Assembly (NCBI GenBank): GCA_973895155.1
Contig: OZ316898.1
Span: 21,543,305-21,607,304 of the forward strand
Source: Marsupella aquatica
Taxonomy: Eukaryota > Marchantiophyta
DNA: 64,000 nucleotides
Direction: 5' to 3'
This document shows positions 31,546 through 42,665 of this stretch, one piece after another; the stretch's first letter is position 1; every line of letters begins with the position of its first letter. The position numbers were made by a program, and so were the translations under genes. The notes beneath the pieces were generated by a model. It did no database searches and had not been told where the DNA came from. It saw nothing but the letters and a program-made list of their open reading frames with translations.

Positions 31546-34500
31546 GGAGGGGGTTTAATCGGAGGACATGCACCATTGGATGGAGTTGATCGCCACCATC
31601 AGGTCAAACTTTTCCGTTCCCGCGTCCCGTTTAGTCGCACGTCCCGTTTAGTCACACATGTCTGAGCTTCCTTCGATCGGGTCCCGGGAGAGTTTGCAGA
31701 CACCACTTGAGGCGGAAGTGCATCCTTGCGGTTGGCTAGGGTGCGCATTTCCTTCACTTTCCCTCGATGTTTACGAGCTCATTGTGGTGGTGTGGGTCCC
31801 GTCCATGCGTGCTCCCATTGTTGTGGCTTCCATCGCTGCGTGCTGGACACATTTAAGTCTTCCATTGCAAGTAGAGCGCATTTGCAGCTGCTTCAAGGGA
31901 GGTGATCACTACTGCTGCGGAAGGAGGGAGTCAGTCGGGAGTTTCGCTACTGCTGCGGAAGGCACTGCACAAGCTTTACTAATGCGGGACCTGTGTGGGA
32001 GGCGTAATAAAAGACTTAGGATCAAAGCCCGATGCTGTCTAATCTCATTGCTTAGGGTGAAGTCTACTGCTATCCTTCTCTTCCAAGTGTATTGTGAGCT
32101 CAAACAACGTACGTGGGATTCCTGTGGTCTTACCGTTCAAGCTGCGACCAGTCTCAGGAGCAGCTCCTCAATCATCCCGGGCATTGGAGCTTAGTGAACT
32201 GTAAGTGCGTGCATACCCTTCCAGCTGCGTCTTTTACTAAGGAGCTCATCAATCTTCTTGGGCATTGGAGTTGAAGTTATAGTTGAAGCCAAACCTTATT
32301 CAGTTCTTGGTGGGCATGAGAACTGAGCGCACAACGCACATTGGCAGCAACAAGGTCCAGGGACCATTTTTGTAGTTGCAAGTAGTGACGGTTTTGCTTT
32401 GGGAGTTGGGAGCTCCTACGAAGGAGGTCAGCTGAACAAGCCTCATTGCTATTGGGAGTTGGCATTGGCAAGGAGGGCGAAGGGAACGGATTGGCAGCTG
32501 CAAGCTACATTGGAGTTGTTGCGACTAACTCAGGACATTGCAAGGGTGTGTTTCGGGTGAGTTTTTGGTTGAAGAACCGGGAAGAGCCTGCGGTTTGCCA
32601 TCAAGGAGCTGTAGTTGGAGACCGGCCCTCGTACCTGCATTCTTCCATCCAGCACATGGGTGAGCGAAAGTCCATTCTTATCTCTCATTGTTTTTCTCTG
32701 ACTCGTGCTTTGATCCAATGTATGTATTGCTGCTATGTCACCCTGTGAAGAGAGACTGGACATTGTAGCTACTCATTCTTGATCATGTCATCAGGCATAG
32801 GACCTCAACTACGACGGAAAGATACCACATTCTGTGGGATCGATAGGACTGTTGTGCCTTGCGACATCGGTCACAGTGTGAGGAAAGGAGCAAGTTCACT
32901 ACATTGCAGACGTCCAAGTGGCTCTATGCTTTGCTTTTATCAACCTACGACCGGCCAGCTGCGCGCTGTGATTTCAGTTTAGGGTGGTCTTTGGAGCTTC
33001 ACATTTTCCCCGAACACACAGGTGCCTTCCTCTGTCTCTTCTTCTATAGCTCTGTCTTGTGCTTTCATCGAAGCCCCTTGCAATCGGATGTTGAATGTGA
33101 AGACAAGACTGATTGTTGACACTGTACTGAATGCTAAGCCTCCTCTAAATCAATTCTGAGATGGGACTGAATGTTGAGATTCATGTTAGGTTTTTTGTGG
33201 TCGGAACACTCTGCGAAGCATTTCAATATATATGCATCCGAGTTCCCAATAAGTATTGACAGCCATCGCAGTCTAAAGTGGGCCTCTGGTAGTATTGTGC
33301 ATTGGGGGCGCGCACTCAATAGGAAACTTGTAGTTGGTTTTACCAACAACAGAAGCTGCATTTTTGAGACAATTCCATGGACATAAAATATCCAATTGGA
33401 CGTCGGAATGAAGACATGATCTCTAACTATCTTGCACTATATGTCCTTTGAACTGCATTCTTAGATAGCCCAAATAGTTGAATTCCAAGTGGGACAGTTC
33501 ACAATCCACAGAGTTGAACCAATTCTGAAATAGAATATAATTCTGAAATAAAATATTTTCATTCTGAGAGTCATAAAGTCAAAACTAGTTCATTTTAACT
33601 TTGGCCACTGTCTGGCATGAAAGTCTGGAATGCATATACATATTCGATATCTTCATGTCTGTTTCATGCATACATTCTTGGCGGTGACTGCTGTATTCAA
33701 CCTCCAATGTCCCGTGCATGTGTGAACAATTGTTTCACTCAGGTTTTTTCAATTCTTTCCGCTCTGTCTTTGAATGTGCTATTCATGAATCACTTTGTCT
33801 TTGAATGTGCTCAGGCATTTGTTTTGTGTTCTTCGTGTCCCTAGTATTAAGACTTCATTTTGGTGCAGGTGGAGTGCAAAAAGGCAAGAGTTCTAATTCA
33901 GTCCTATTTGCGAGCTTGTATTTGAATGTAGTATTTTGGCTTCGATTGGCTCCTCTGTTTTGCTAGCTTCGAAATGTCTGCTCATAACATTTTTTGATGA
34001 ACATAGGTATGGACAGAATAGAGTAATTGGGAATTCAGATCATATTGTTGTGTGCTTTGTTGGGGATCCTCATGTGTATGTAACTGCATACACATTCTAC
34101 CTGAGGGCAGTATGCCTGTACACCTCAGGTAGAACCAAGTACTATCTGTCGCATGATATAATTCCACTACACTTCTATATTAATGTTGCCTAAGTGCTTT
34201 ATTGTATTTTTTGGTTGAAATGATGTCACTTGCATTTCATAGTCAGTCTTAGTTGGTTGGCTTGGTATTCATTTGCTTTTCACTCCCTGGGGCTAGTGAA
34301 TTTGTTTGCTGTCACTGAGTTTCTTGCGTAAGAACTAGATGTTGTTCATTTTCTCGATCCATGCTCTGTTTTGCTCTGTTTCCTCTGTTTTGCTGGCTTC
34401 TTCATGTCTGCTCATAACATTTTTCAGATCGTGTAGTTATGGATAGAACATAGTAATTGGGATCATACTGTCTTCTGCTCTGTTGGGGATCCTCTTTGAA

Positions 34501-36328
34501 TATATATATACTTGGTCACATGTATTGAGCTTGGAGGCAGTTTTTTTATTCCCATCTTCATTTTGTCAAGTGACCTTTCTGCCACCCCCTTTTGGTGGCC
34601 TCTTTTTTAGGAAGCTCCTTATTGTGAACACAGTCTGTACTTTGGTTATGAAGTTTGACTGAGTGCTGCGGGCCAATTCCTGTGCCGACCTGTGCTGTAA
34701 TTTGCTTTGTTTTGCATCCACTCTTTAGTTTCCTTCTATTTTATCGACGAGTTTCATGCATATCATGTTTATAAGAGCTTTTGTGCTGATGCACAATATA
34801 GTTGTGCCAACTGAATGCCAATCTACCTACACTCCTGCTCAGTTCACTCTTGCAAGCAGTGAACTACCTCTCTGCTGCTCACTGTAGGGTGAGACTTTCA
34901 GTCTTTCTGGATATTGTAGTTTGCAACATTGTTCATTAGGAGTGTTTCATGCTATGTTTATACTATGACCTCTAGTTGGAACCAAGGGAATGACACAGTG
35001 AGTGGGAACTGATTAGTCTCTCTTCTGGTTGTTGTTGGAGAGGCAATTACAGTTCCTGCTGACCTTGCTGATCGAAGGACGTTTGAGGACGTGAACACAA
35101 GACATCTGAACAACAACAACAGTTATGGTGAGCACCCGCAATGCTGAACATGATTGTGCGGCTTGCATGCAAGGCAGAGAGGTTGCGCCTTGAGTATGTC
35201 AGACTTGGGATCCTTCCTGCCCAGTCTGCATGGTACTTTGAGTACCTTGTTGTTGCCAGGAATAACTACAGCCGGCCTGTACCTACTTCTCCACCCTTCC
35301 CAACATCCTTGGTATTTCTGTCTCTCGTACATGACCCACCACAAATTAGGGCCCAAGGGTGTGTACACAGTTGCCAATATGACTGTCCTGCCTGTCGGGC
35401 ATCTGGCCCAGAGTTGGATGACCGTTCTCTTGGATGTCAATTTTTGCATAGAGCACAATGTATCATCTGGAACCACTCGCCATCCTGTAGTGTGCCTGGC
35501 AATGTCACTTGTCCTGGCCTCCCAGACCCCACCACTGGTGCTTTTGGTGTCTACACATGTTTGGATCACACGCTGTAGAGGAGCACAGTTTGTCACCCCG
35601 TATGCACAGACCAGAGTGGAATGACCTCACACTTAATGCTCTGACTTAAGCACCAAGGATATTAATTTAAAATTTTGAAGTATGAGAAATTTTGGGTAAA
35701 GTGTTTAGGGTCCAGAGTATATAACTTATCCTATTTTGGCTGCACTAAGTGGAATATTATAATGTAAGAATTAAGCAAGCTCTCTTTAAATTCTCCATTC
35801 AAAGATTGCTTTAATGTCTACTTTAACTTGGCCAACATTGTAACATTCTATGACATAATTAATGGGCCATGCGATAACCTGCAAACATCCCTTACACGTA
35901 TGACTTATTTGTCTCACTATCATAGCCTATATAGGATGTATAAACTAAGTACAACCCTCATCACATTGCTTGATCCCAATCTTGTTGGAAAAATGCCTAT
36001 TTTTCATGTGATGACTATTGTATGTGATTCAAATGCATGAAATGTTGTTGCAGATCTTTTTTGGTGAATCACATCCACGAATTTGAGGTGTTGGTGGAGC
36101 AATTGTACTAGGGGTTCAGTTTTGTGTGTGGGCTCAACAAACCAAAAGTATGTCTGCTCTGCATCCTTGTGTGGCCATTGCAATTCATTGTAGTAGCAAA
36201 TGCCTTTGTACCTTAAATGCTAAATTTTACTTTCTGTGAAGTCTGCTAAAGTACATTGTCTGTACAGTCTGCCAAAATGTATTGCCTGTACCGTCTACTT
36301 AATTGTACTGTCTGTCTCATGCGTAGGT
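31546..36328. other. Intron-like, T-rich stretch; possible 5' part of the PHD gene
   Basis: The composition looks like plant introns and leaders, with many TTTT tracts. A 178-codon frame at 31658-32194 begins MSELPSIGSRESLQTPLEAE but is not recognisable. A block of about 150 bases is duplicated (33940-34085 and 34377-34520), with TGTCTGCTCATAACATTTTT and GTTGGGGATCCTC. A cysteine-rich frame at 35141-35578 contains QYDCPACRASGPELDD and could be a relic zinc-binding exon. No gene model could be completed here. Confidence 0.35.
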
Positions 36329-39300
36329 ATGGCACGCCCCAAAATTCCAGCGAAAAAGCATGTGATCGATAGAGGTGAGCAACACAGGTGTACCTGGGCC
36401 ACATGTTACTAACTTCTCTACAAGTCAGATTTTCCAGAAGGCAGCTCATTGTTGTGCCATTTGTGACGATGGTGGGAGCTTGGTAATCTGTGAGGGCCCT
36501 TGCATGAGGCATTTCCACCTCAACCCGGAGTCTCACCTTGCTGCAAAAAACAATTGTCCAGGGGTGGGCCTCCCGTCAACACACCAGGGAGACTGGATGT
36601 GCACTGGTTGTTTGGAAAAGCAGGCTAAGTGTGCACAGTGTGGGAAGTTGGGGTCCTATGAGGGCTCTGTTGATGCTGCACCGGATGTTAGGAAATGTCC
36701 AGACCATTTTTGTGTGAGGTTTGTCTGTTTTGAGTGTTTGCCTGCTCATGCCACAACTTGCTGTCAAACACTTGTCAAGGAGCTTAAGCGGCTTTTCTCC
36801 CCAAAAGACTACCTAATACCTTCTCCATATCATACCAGGGTCACAAAAAGATTTACAAAACTTTTGAAATGTGCCTACAATGTCTAATCACTCCATACAT
36901 AAGTAGTTTCAACTCTCCACTTCTAGAGAGGTAGTCCCCTTGACTACTTTTGTACTCACACCCTTCCTCTCTCCTCTACTCCAAGGATCAGCAAGGGGGA
37001 TCTCCGCTCCAAGCTATCACCTTAGAGTAGATTCTCACACAAACACCCAAGAACCAAAGTACTTTCCTCTTCAAGCTTAAGTCTCCTCAAGACCCTCAAA
37101 GTAGTGTTACCCCTCAACCTTGCCCCCTGGCCTTGGTTTGGGTCCACACATCCCCCTTTGAGCTCTAGAGAAGGCTCCTCTATCTAAGGACTCTTCCTCG
37201 TGTTCTTACTTCTTGTTAACACCACACACCAAGCAAAATACTTTCCCCCCTCAAGCTATAATCCTTTCTAAGTCTCAAAGTAGTGCTCTACCTTAACCTT
37301 GCCTCCTTGGCCTTGGTTTTGTACTAGCACATCCCCTTTGAGCTTAGACCAAGATTACATCATAGCATGGACTCTTCTCTTGCTCTCATATACTTCAAAT
37401 GCACTCACACTTAATGGTCACAATGAAGATTGGCAAGTCTCCTTTTATTGCATCACCTTTACAACAAAAGTTCACTACACATTCTCCACACTAAGCATGG
37501 ACCACCTCTCCCTTCTCAAGCTTAGCCCTACCTTGGCAAGGTAGAGATTCCACTTAAGAGATGAGACTCCCGGTCCCTAACAAATAAAAACTTACTCCTT
37601 ATATACTATTCTCCTTCCACACCACACCAAGCTTGACCTGGGGTCCAACTACTCCTCCCCCAAGTCCTCCTAACACACAAAGTCCAACTCTATAGTTCGT
37701 AGCCCACCCTACAACCTATTGTTTGCACTCCTTCCAAGCCCTGGAATATGCCACACATGAGTTGCATGCTTTGACCTCCAAACCTTCTCCCACTTATGGT
37801 CCTCCTCACCAGCTTCCCAACCCACTTGAAAGCTTGCAAAAAGAGTGAGTGAGTCTCAAGGTGTGCCTAGTCAAAGATGGCCTTATTTTACTTGTAACCC
37901 CTTTACTACCTAAGTAAACTACCCCCTATACTTACTTTTCTTAACATGATGGCCTTACACCTTTGAAAAAAGGTAAGTACCCTTCCCTAGAGCCTAACTA
38001 AAGTGGTATGGGTGCAAGAAAGATCAGCCCCTAAATCTGGTAGTTATTCCCCTATGCCGACTTTGGTTTGCAAGCTATCGGGACCCCCTCGTGGCCTTGG
38101 CTAAAAATATATTTGAGTGACTCTTTTTCTGGGTTTCCACCTTCACCAAGGGGTGCCTTATCTTCCCCTAACTCAACACAAAAAAAATTGGGCCCCAACG
38201 GATACCCTAGCCAAAGTTATGTCCATTCTCCCAAGGCCAGTTTTTGGTGTAAAGCGGGTGTAAGCGACGACCCGATTACACTTACGTTATACACCCCTTA
38301 TGGAGATTCCAGATGTCACCAGGGGAGAGTACTCTCATTATACTCACGTTTCTTATGAAGAATTTGATAAGGACATCAATTTTTGCAGCCATTTTCCTCT
38401 CTCTTGAATTCAATCTGAAAGTGCATCATTCTCTATTGGATTCTAATGGTAGCAGGTCAATCTACAGCTCAACCAGGTTTGCAGCACCCTTCTCAGTCCA
38501 CCTCCATAGCCATCCAGCCTTGCAAGTGATTCAAAATCGCAGCAGAATTTTGCAGCAGCCATAGCCCACCAATTCACAGCTAGCAGCACAACAGCACATT
38601 CGAAGCACAGCAACAGATTCGAAGCACAGCAACAGCAGCCATAGCTTGATTCCTTCTCAGCAACTAGCTCTATTCCAATCACTCATCCAAGCAGGTCTCT
38701 CTTCTCAATTTTGCAACTGCCCACCTCTGCAATTTCGTAGCTAGCAGCAATCCTATTTTGCAGCCATAGCTCTTCAATTCGCAGCAGTAGCCCTCTTCCT
38801 TGTTGATCCGCTAATCAATTCTTGTGCAGCAGTCCATCTGATCAGCCGCCAGCCCTTCAATTTCGTAGCCCACCATAGCTCACAGCCAACCAACTAGCTC
38901 TTGCTCAGCAGCAGCCTATTTCTCCATAGCAAGCAGCTCTATTCCAATCAACAGCATCAAGCAGCCAGCCAATTCTAATCAGCATCCCATGCCTGAAGCT
39001 ATAGTAGCTCAATTCAATTTCGTAGTTGCCTCTTGATCCCAATTCAAAGCAAGCATCTCATGTATTGACCCTTATGGTGTTCCTGACCTCGTGCTTGAGT
39101 CGCCCCGGCCTCGTGCTTAAGTCGTGGTCGCCGCCGACGCGGTTGACACTTAGAAAAATTTTGGATTTTTTTGTTGGGAAAACAGTATTTACAGGCCGTT
39201 TTGGATCGCCCCCAAAAATCACATATGAGTCCAAAATGACTTCTGAGTATATATACATATTTTCTGGACATAGGACTATGTCCTGGTTTACTAATATCTA

Positions 39301-40077
39301 AACAAAACCTTATCACCGATTTTCTAAAATTAGGTAAAGTGGGTCAATTATTATGTTTTCCAAAATTCTTCTCACCTTTGAGATGCTCCCAAAAAGTAAC
39401 CAAAGATACCCAGCTTCTACCACAAGTTTCCAGAGATAGAGTGGACCATATTTAACCCACTTCCAAACTTGGAACTCCTAAATTTACTCATCAGCTATTT
39501 TTCCCGGGACCCGCTATTTTGTTAATTTAAGTCACACCAAAACACAAGGAAACCCTAGGTTGAGACCCCACTTGACATCTAACTTTTTAGGGGTGCTCTA
39601 GGGACCTCCTAGCATCTATGGGAAAAATATGAACCAAAACTAAGACTTCAAGTGTCGGGTTGTTTCCCCGGCTTGGAATAGTCGCCTAGTCTAAATAAGG
39701 ACGGAACGTTGTATGCCCCATCATAAAGACCTTCTTATCCCTTGTCACTTGTTTAGAACTCAGTAACCTTCCATTCCACTTTCTTTCCTATTCTACCTAC
39801 TTAAGTTCCTAAAACCTAGTTACTCCGATAGCACTTAAAACGTCTTTCTTACTATTCCTTGTTCAAAAAGCAAAAAAATGACAAGTTTCTTACATAAACC
39901 TATATCGAGCCATTCCACACTTGCCCAATTCATAGGTGCAAGGCATGTGGTGAGCATGATGATGAGTACTTGGCTGACATAGTCCACTGTGCTAGGTGTC
40001 CCACTATGTGGCACTATCATTGCTTGAAAGATCGTCAAGCAGAGGGTTATGCTTGTGACTGTGAGCCGCTCAATTAG
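36329..40077 (+). CDS. EDM2-like PHD-finger gene, partial
   Basis: Proposed exons are 36329-36374 (MARPKIPAKKHVIDR), 36445-36839 and 39910-40077. Intron 1 has a GTGAGC donor and TACTAAC branch-like motif and ends GGCAG; phase 1 fits. Exon 2 starts a PHD finger: HCCAICDDGGSLVICEGPC, HFHL, DWMCTGC, then CAQCGKLG and a Cys-rich second finger. Exon 3 continues FHTCPIHRCKACGEHDDEY, VHCARCP, WHYHCL and CDC before TAG. Order and spacing match the paired PHD region of EDM2-like chromatin proteins, which act in the nucleus on H3K9me2-linked silencing and transcript processing. Full family members exceed 1000 residues, so this is a fragment or the upstream part is unseen. The weak donor at 36840 is a concern. 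Confidence 0.55.
36840..39909. other. 3-kb interval separating the two PHD exons
   Basis: The interval is pyrimidine-rich at first. A block of about 178 bp is tandemly duplicated (37057 and 37235; ACTTTCC, CTCAAGCT, CCTTGGCCTTGGTTT). Bases 38450-39040 are rich in CAGCA/AGCAG simple sequence and have no supported gene. It may be a long intron carrying repeat insertions, or foreign sequence splitting the gene. Splice ends would be AGG|GTCACA and ATCGAG|CC. Confidence 0.4.
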
Positions 40078-41309
40078 TGGGTTAAATTAGTTTTAGGTTA
40101 GATTTTTTCTTTTTTGTTCTAAGTAAGCATATTATGCCTGTAAATGAGTGAGAAGTAGAAGTGAAGCTGAAGTAAACTCTCTTCAGTATAGCAGAGTAAG
40201 AAAGTTTCATTAGTTTAAACCACGGTTAACTTAATAGTGGATTAGTGGATTAGATAGGTAATCAGATCCTTAGAGTTTGTAATTTAGGCTGAGATTTTTT
40301 CTGAAGGTTCTAGGCAGGCCCTGGAGAACCCTTGTAAAAGTGCAAGTCATTTCAACCGTTCAATTAGAAGCTATTTATAGTGGAACAAAACTTAAAATAG
40401 CCAACTTGCAGGACCTAGGGAAAATAGCCAGAGAGCAACAAATGTATTTTGAAGGCTAGCCATGGTGTTACTATACCTAACAATATCCCTCAGAATTACT
40501 AAACCTTGTTTTGGACTTATAGATACTTTTTGGGAGTGGTCCAAATTCTGTAAAAGTAGCTATGAAGTATGACGGATTGCAGACTTTGAACAATTATAAA
40601 AAAGCCAAGTTTAGTTATATATCAACTCTAAGAATTGTTTTAGGAAGCCCTAGGGCTAGGAAATCCAGGAGTATGTTCATAATAGTTTTTTTTCCTTATG
40701 AGTGAGTTTTGAGCTATAGGCGAAGATGGCTAATGTTAAATGCCATAAGTAGCACTTAAAGGGAGACTTAAAGGGAGGAAAGTTCTTTGTGCTTACAAAG
40801 GGGTAATTCAGAGAAACGTGGTGGACTCATTTACATCTGTAAAGGGCAGGGTTACAATGTAAAAGAACTAGCTAAGGCCAGGTGTCGAGCCCAGAATTCA
40901 ATAGAGCAAAAATCAAAGTGAAATTGAAGGGAGAATGGAGCTCAACGCTGCAGCTGAATGGAGAGCCAATACTCCACCAAATCAAGTAAGAAGAACTGGG
41001 CTGGAATGCTGGGCTCAAGGAGAATCAGAAGACCTGAACTAGAAGAGGAAATTCTGGAGCACGAATTAAAGGAGAACACATGGAAGGGAAATTAATAGAG
41101 AAGATTGAAATTTCTGAATCAGAGAGAATATTTTACAGAAAGGAGAAGTCATCGACTACTAACAAGGGGGCTCTTCAGGCGAAATCAACTTGCACCTTCC
41201 ATAGGGGAACTTCGAGGTGGCAACAGTGGACAGCTAGAAGACCATTTCCTCAGCTAGGGTGATTGACAAGAAATCTGAGCTGTGGCCCTTAACTTCAGGA
41301 ATTGAATGT

Positions 41310-41524
41310 AGTATCAAGTCCATAGAGATATTTCTGAAATTAGAATGGCTGCTCTTTGGACTCAAGAATTGAATGCAGGATTAGTATCAAGTCCATAGAG
41401 ATATTTCTGAAATTAGAATGGCTGCTCTTTGGACTCAAGAATTGAATGCAGGATTAGTATCAAGTCCATAGAGATATTTCTGAAATTAGAATGGCTGCTC
41501 TTTGGACTCACAAATTGAATGCTA
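41310..41524. repeat. 73-bp tandem repeat, three units
   Basis: Units start at 41310, 41383 and 41456 with AGTATCAAGTCCATAGAGAT and contain TTAGAATGGCTGCTCTTTGG. They are nearly identical. A telomere-like block follows 15 bases after the last unit. Confidence 0.97.
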
Positions 41525-41538
41525 CCAAGGTCAACCGA

Positions 41539-41567
41539 CCCTAAACCCTAAACCCTAAACCCTAAAT
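41539..41567. repeat. Telomere-like repeat, four CCCTAAA units
   Basis: Four consecutive perfect CCCTAAA units, the plant telomere repeat in C-strand orientation. They lie next to the 73-bp array and upstream of the 800-codon ORF. Interstitial blocks of this length are compatible with repair-associated capture. Confidence 0.95.
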
Positions 41568-42235
41568 CGAGAGAAGAACACATGGAAGGGAGATATTTTT
41601 GTAAGAATGGAGGGCTGGTATGAACAGAAGCACCAGCCAGACTTCCTTCAAATAAGCCACGATCCCTTCAAACAAGTTCAGTTCTCTAAGTCCTAGCTTA
41701 GTTCTCTCCTTGCTCCAAACTGAATCAGGCAAACCGAGTTTACACCAGTAACTAAGCCTTGAGATAAGGTTGACCCTAGTTTAAAGTGACAATATCGATG
41801 GGTTCTGCTGAAACCTGAATAAATCGCTTAGTTTAGACTCAATCGGAGTACTTTTAAATGCATTGGAAAGCTATCGACGGTGGCTAGAGGCTGGCACAAG
41901 CTAGGAGGATTGGGAGTTCACTAAGATTCTCTTGGAAGTCAGGTTGTATAACAGTTTGATATTGCCAGCTACTTGAGAGGTTTCGATTGTGGTAAGGCTC
42001 TAAAAGGAGGTCAAGTGGGACTACAATCAAAGTGCATGGCTGATCCAAGAGTTCCTGATCCAAGAGGGCTACCTGATCATCACTTTCCTCCCCTGGTCCA
42101 CAAGGCTAAGTTCACCTTGTGGAGTAAGCATGGGAGAGCTGTAAGTAGTGAGTAATTCCAGAAGTATGAAGAAATTGAAATTTTTAAATTTTTTTACGTT
42201 GTTTAAACTACACTTACTGTTAATATCGGGAAGTT

Positions 42236-42480
42236 ACTTTAGTTTACGAGTTTAAGAGTATACTCAGATTACGAGTATACCAGTCTACGGGTTACTCTTT
42301 TACGAGTAAACTGATGGCGAGTAAACTTACTTTACGAGTTTACTAGTTACGGGTAAGCTCCACTTTACGAGTTTACTAGTTACGGGTAAGCGAGTTTACT
42401 AGTTTGCGACAGTATACGAGTTACGAGTATAGTAGTTACGACTTACTAGTTAGGGCATTACGAGTTGTGCCTTACGAGTT
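42236..42480. repeat. Irregular TTACGAGT-rich repeat
   Basis: TTTACGAGTTTACTAGTTAC and shorter TTACGAG motifs recur many times without a fixed period. The same motif reappears at 45190-45400 on the other side of the 800-codon ORF. A matching position in the 14-19-kb element is taken by the 26-bp array. Confidence 0.85.
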
Positions 42481-42665
42481 GGCAACCGATGATCGCGACG
42501 TCTTACGGCTACTTTCAACGGGACTTAGCAACGGGATGGCGAGCGCGAATTGAAGGGAAGGGGAATTAGACCTCGAGCGCTCACTCCTGACTTATTTACT
42601 GCCACCTCCATTGTTTCTGCCAGCTCCCCCACTCCTTAGCGCACTCAACATAACGGAGGAGAGCT

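Noticed and set aside
35123-35624. Three overlapping 145-157-codon frames on both strands
   Set aside because: Simultaneously open frames in one stretch are likely chance. Only a cysteine-rich pattern in one of them was noted, too weak for a gene.
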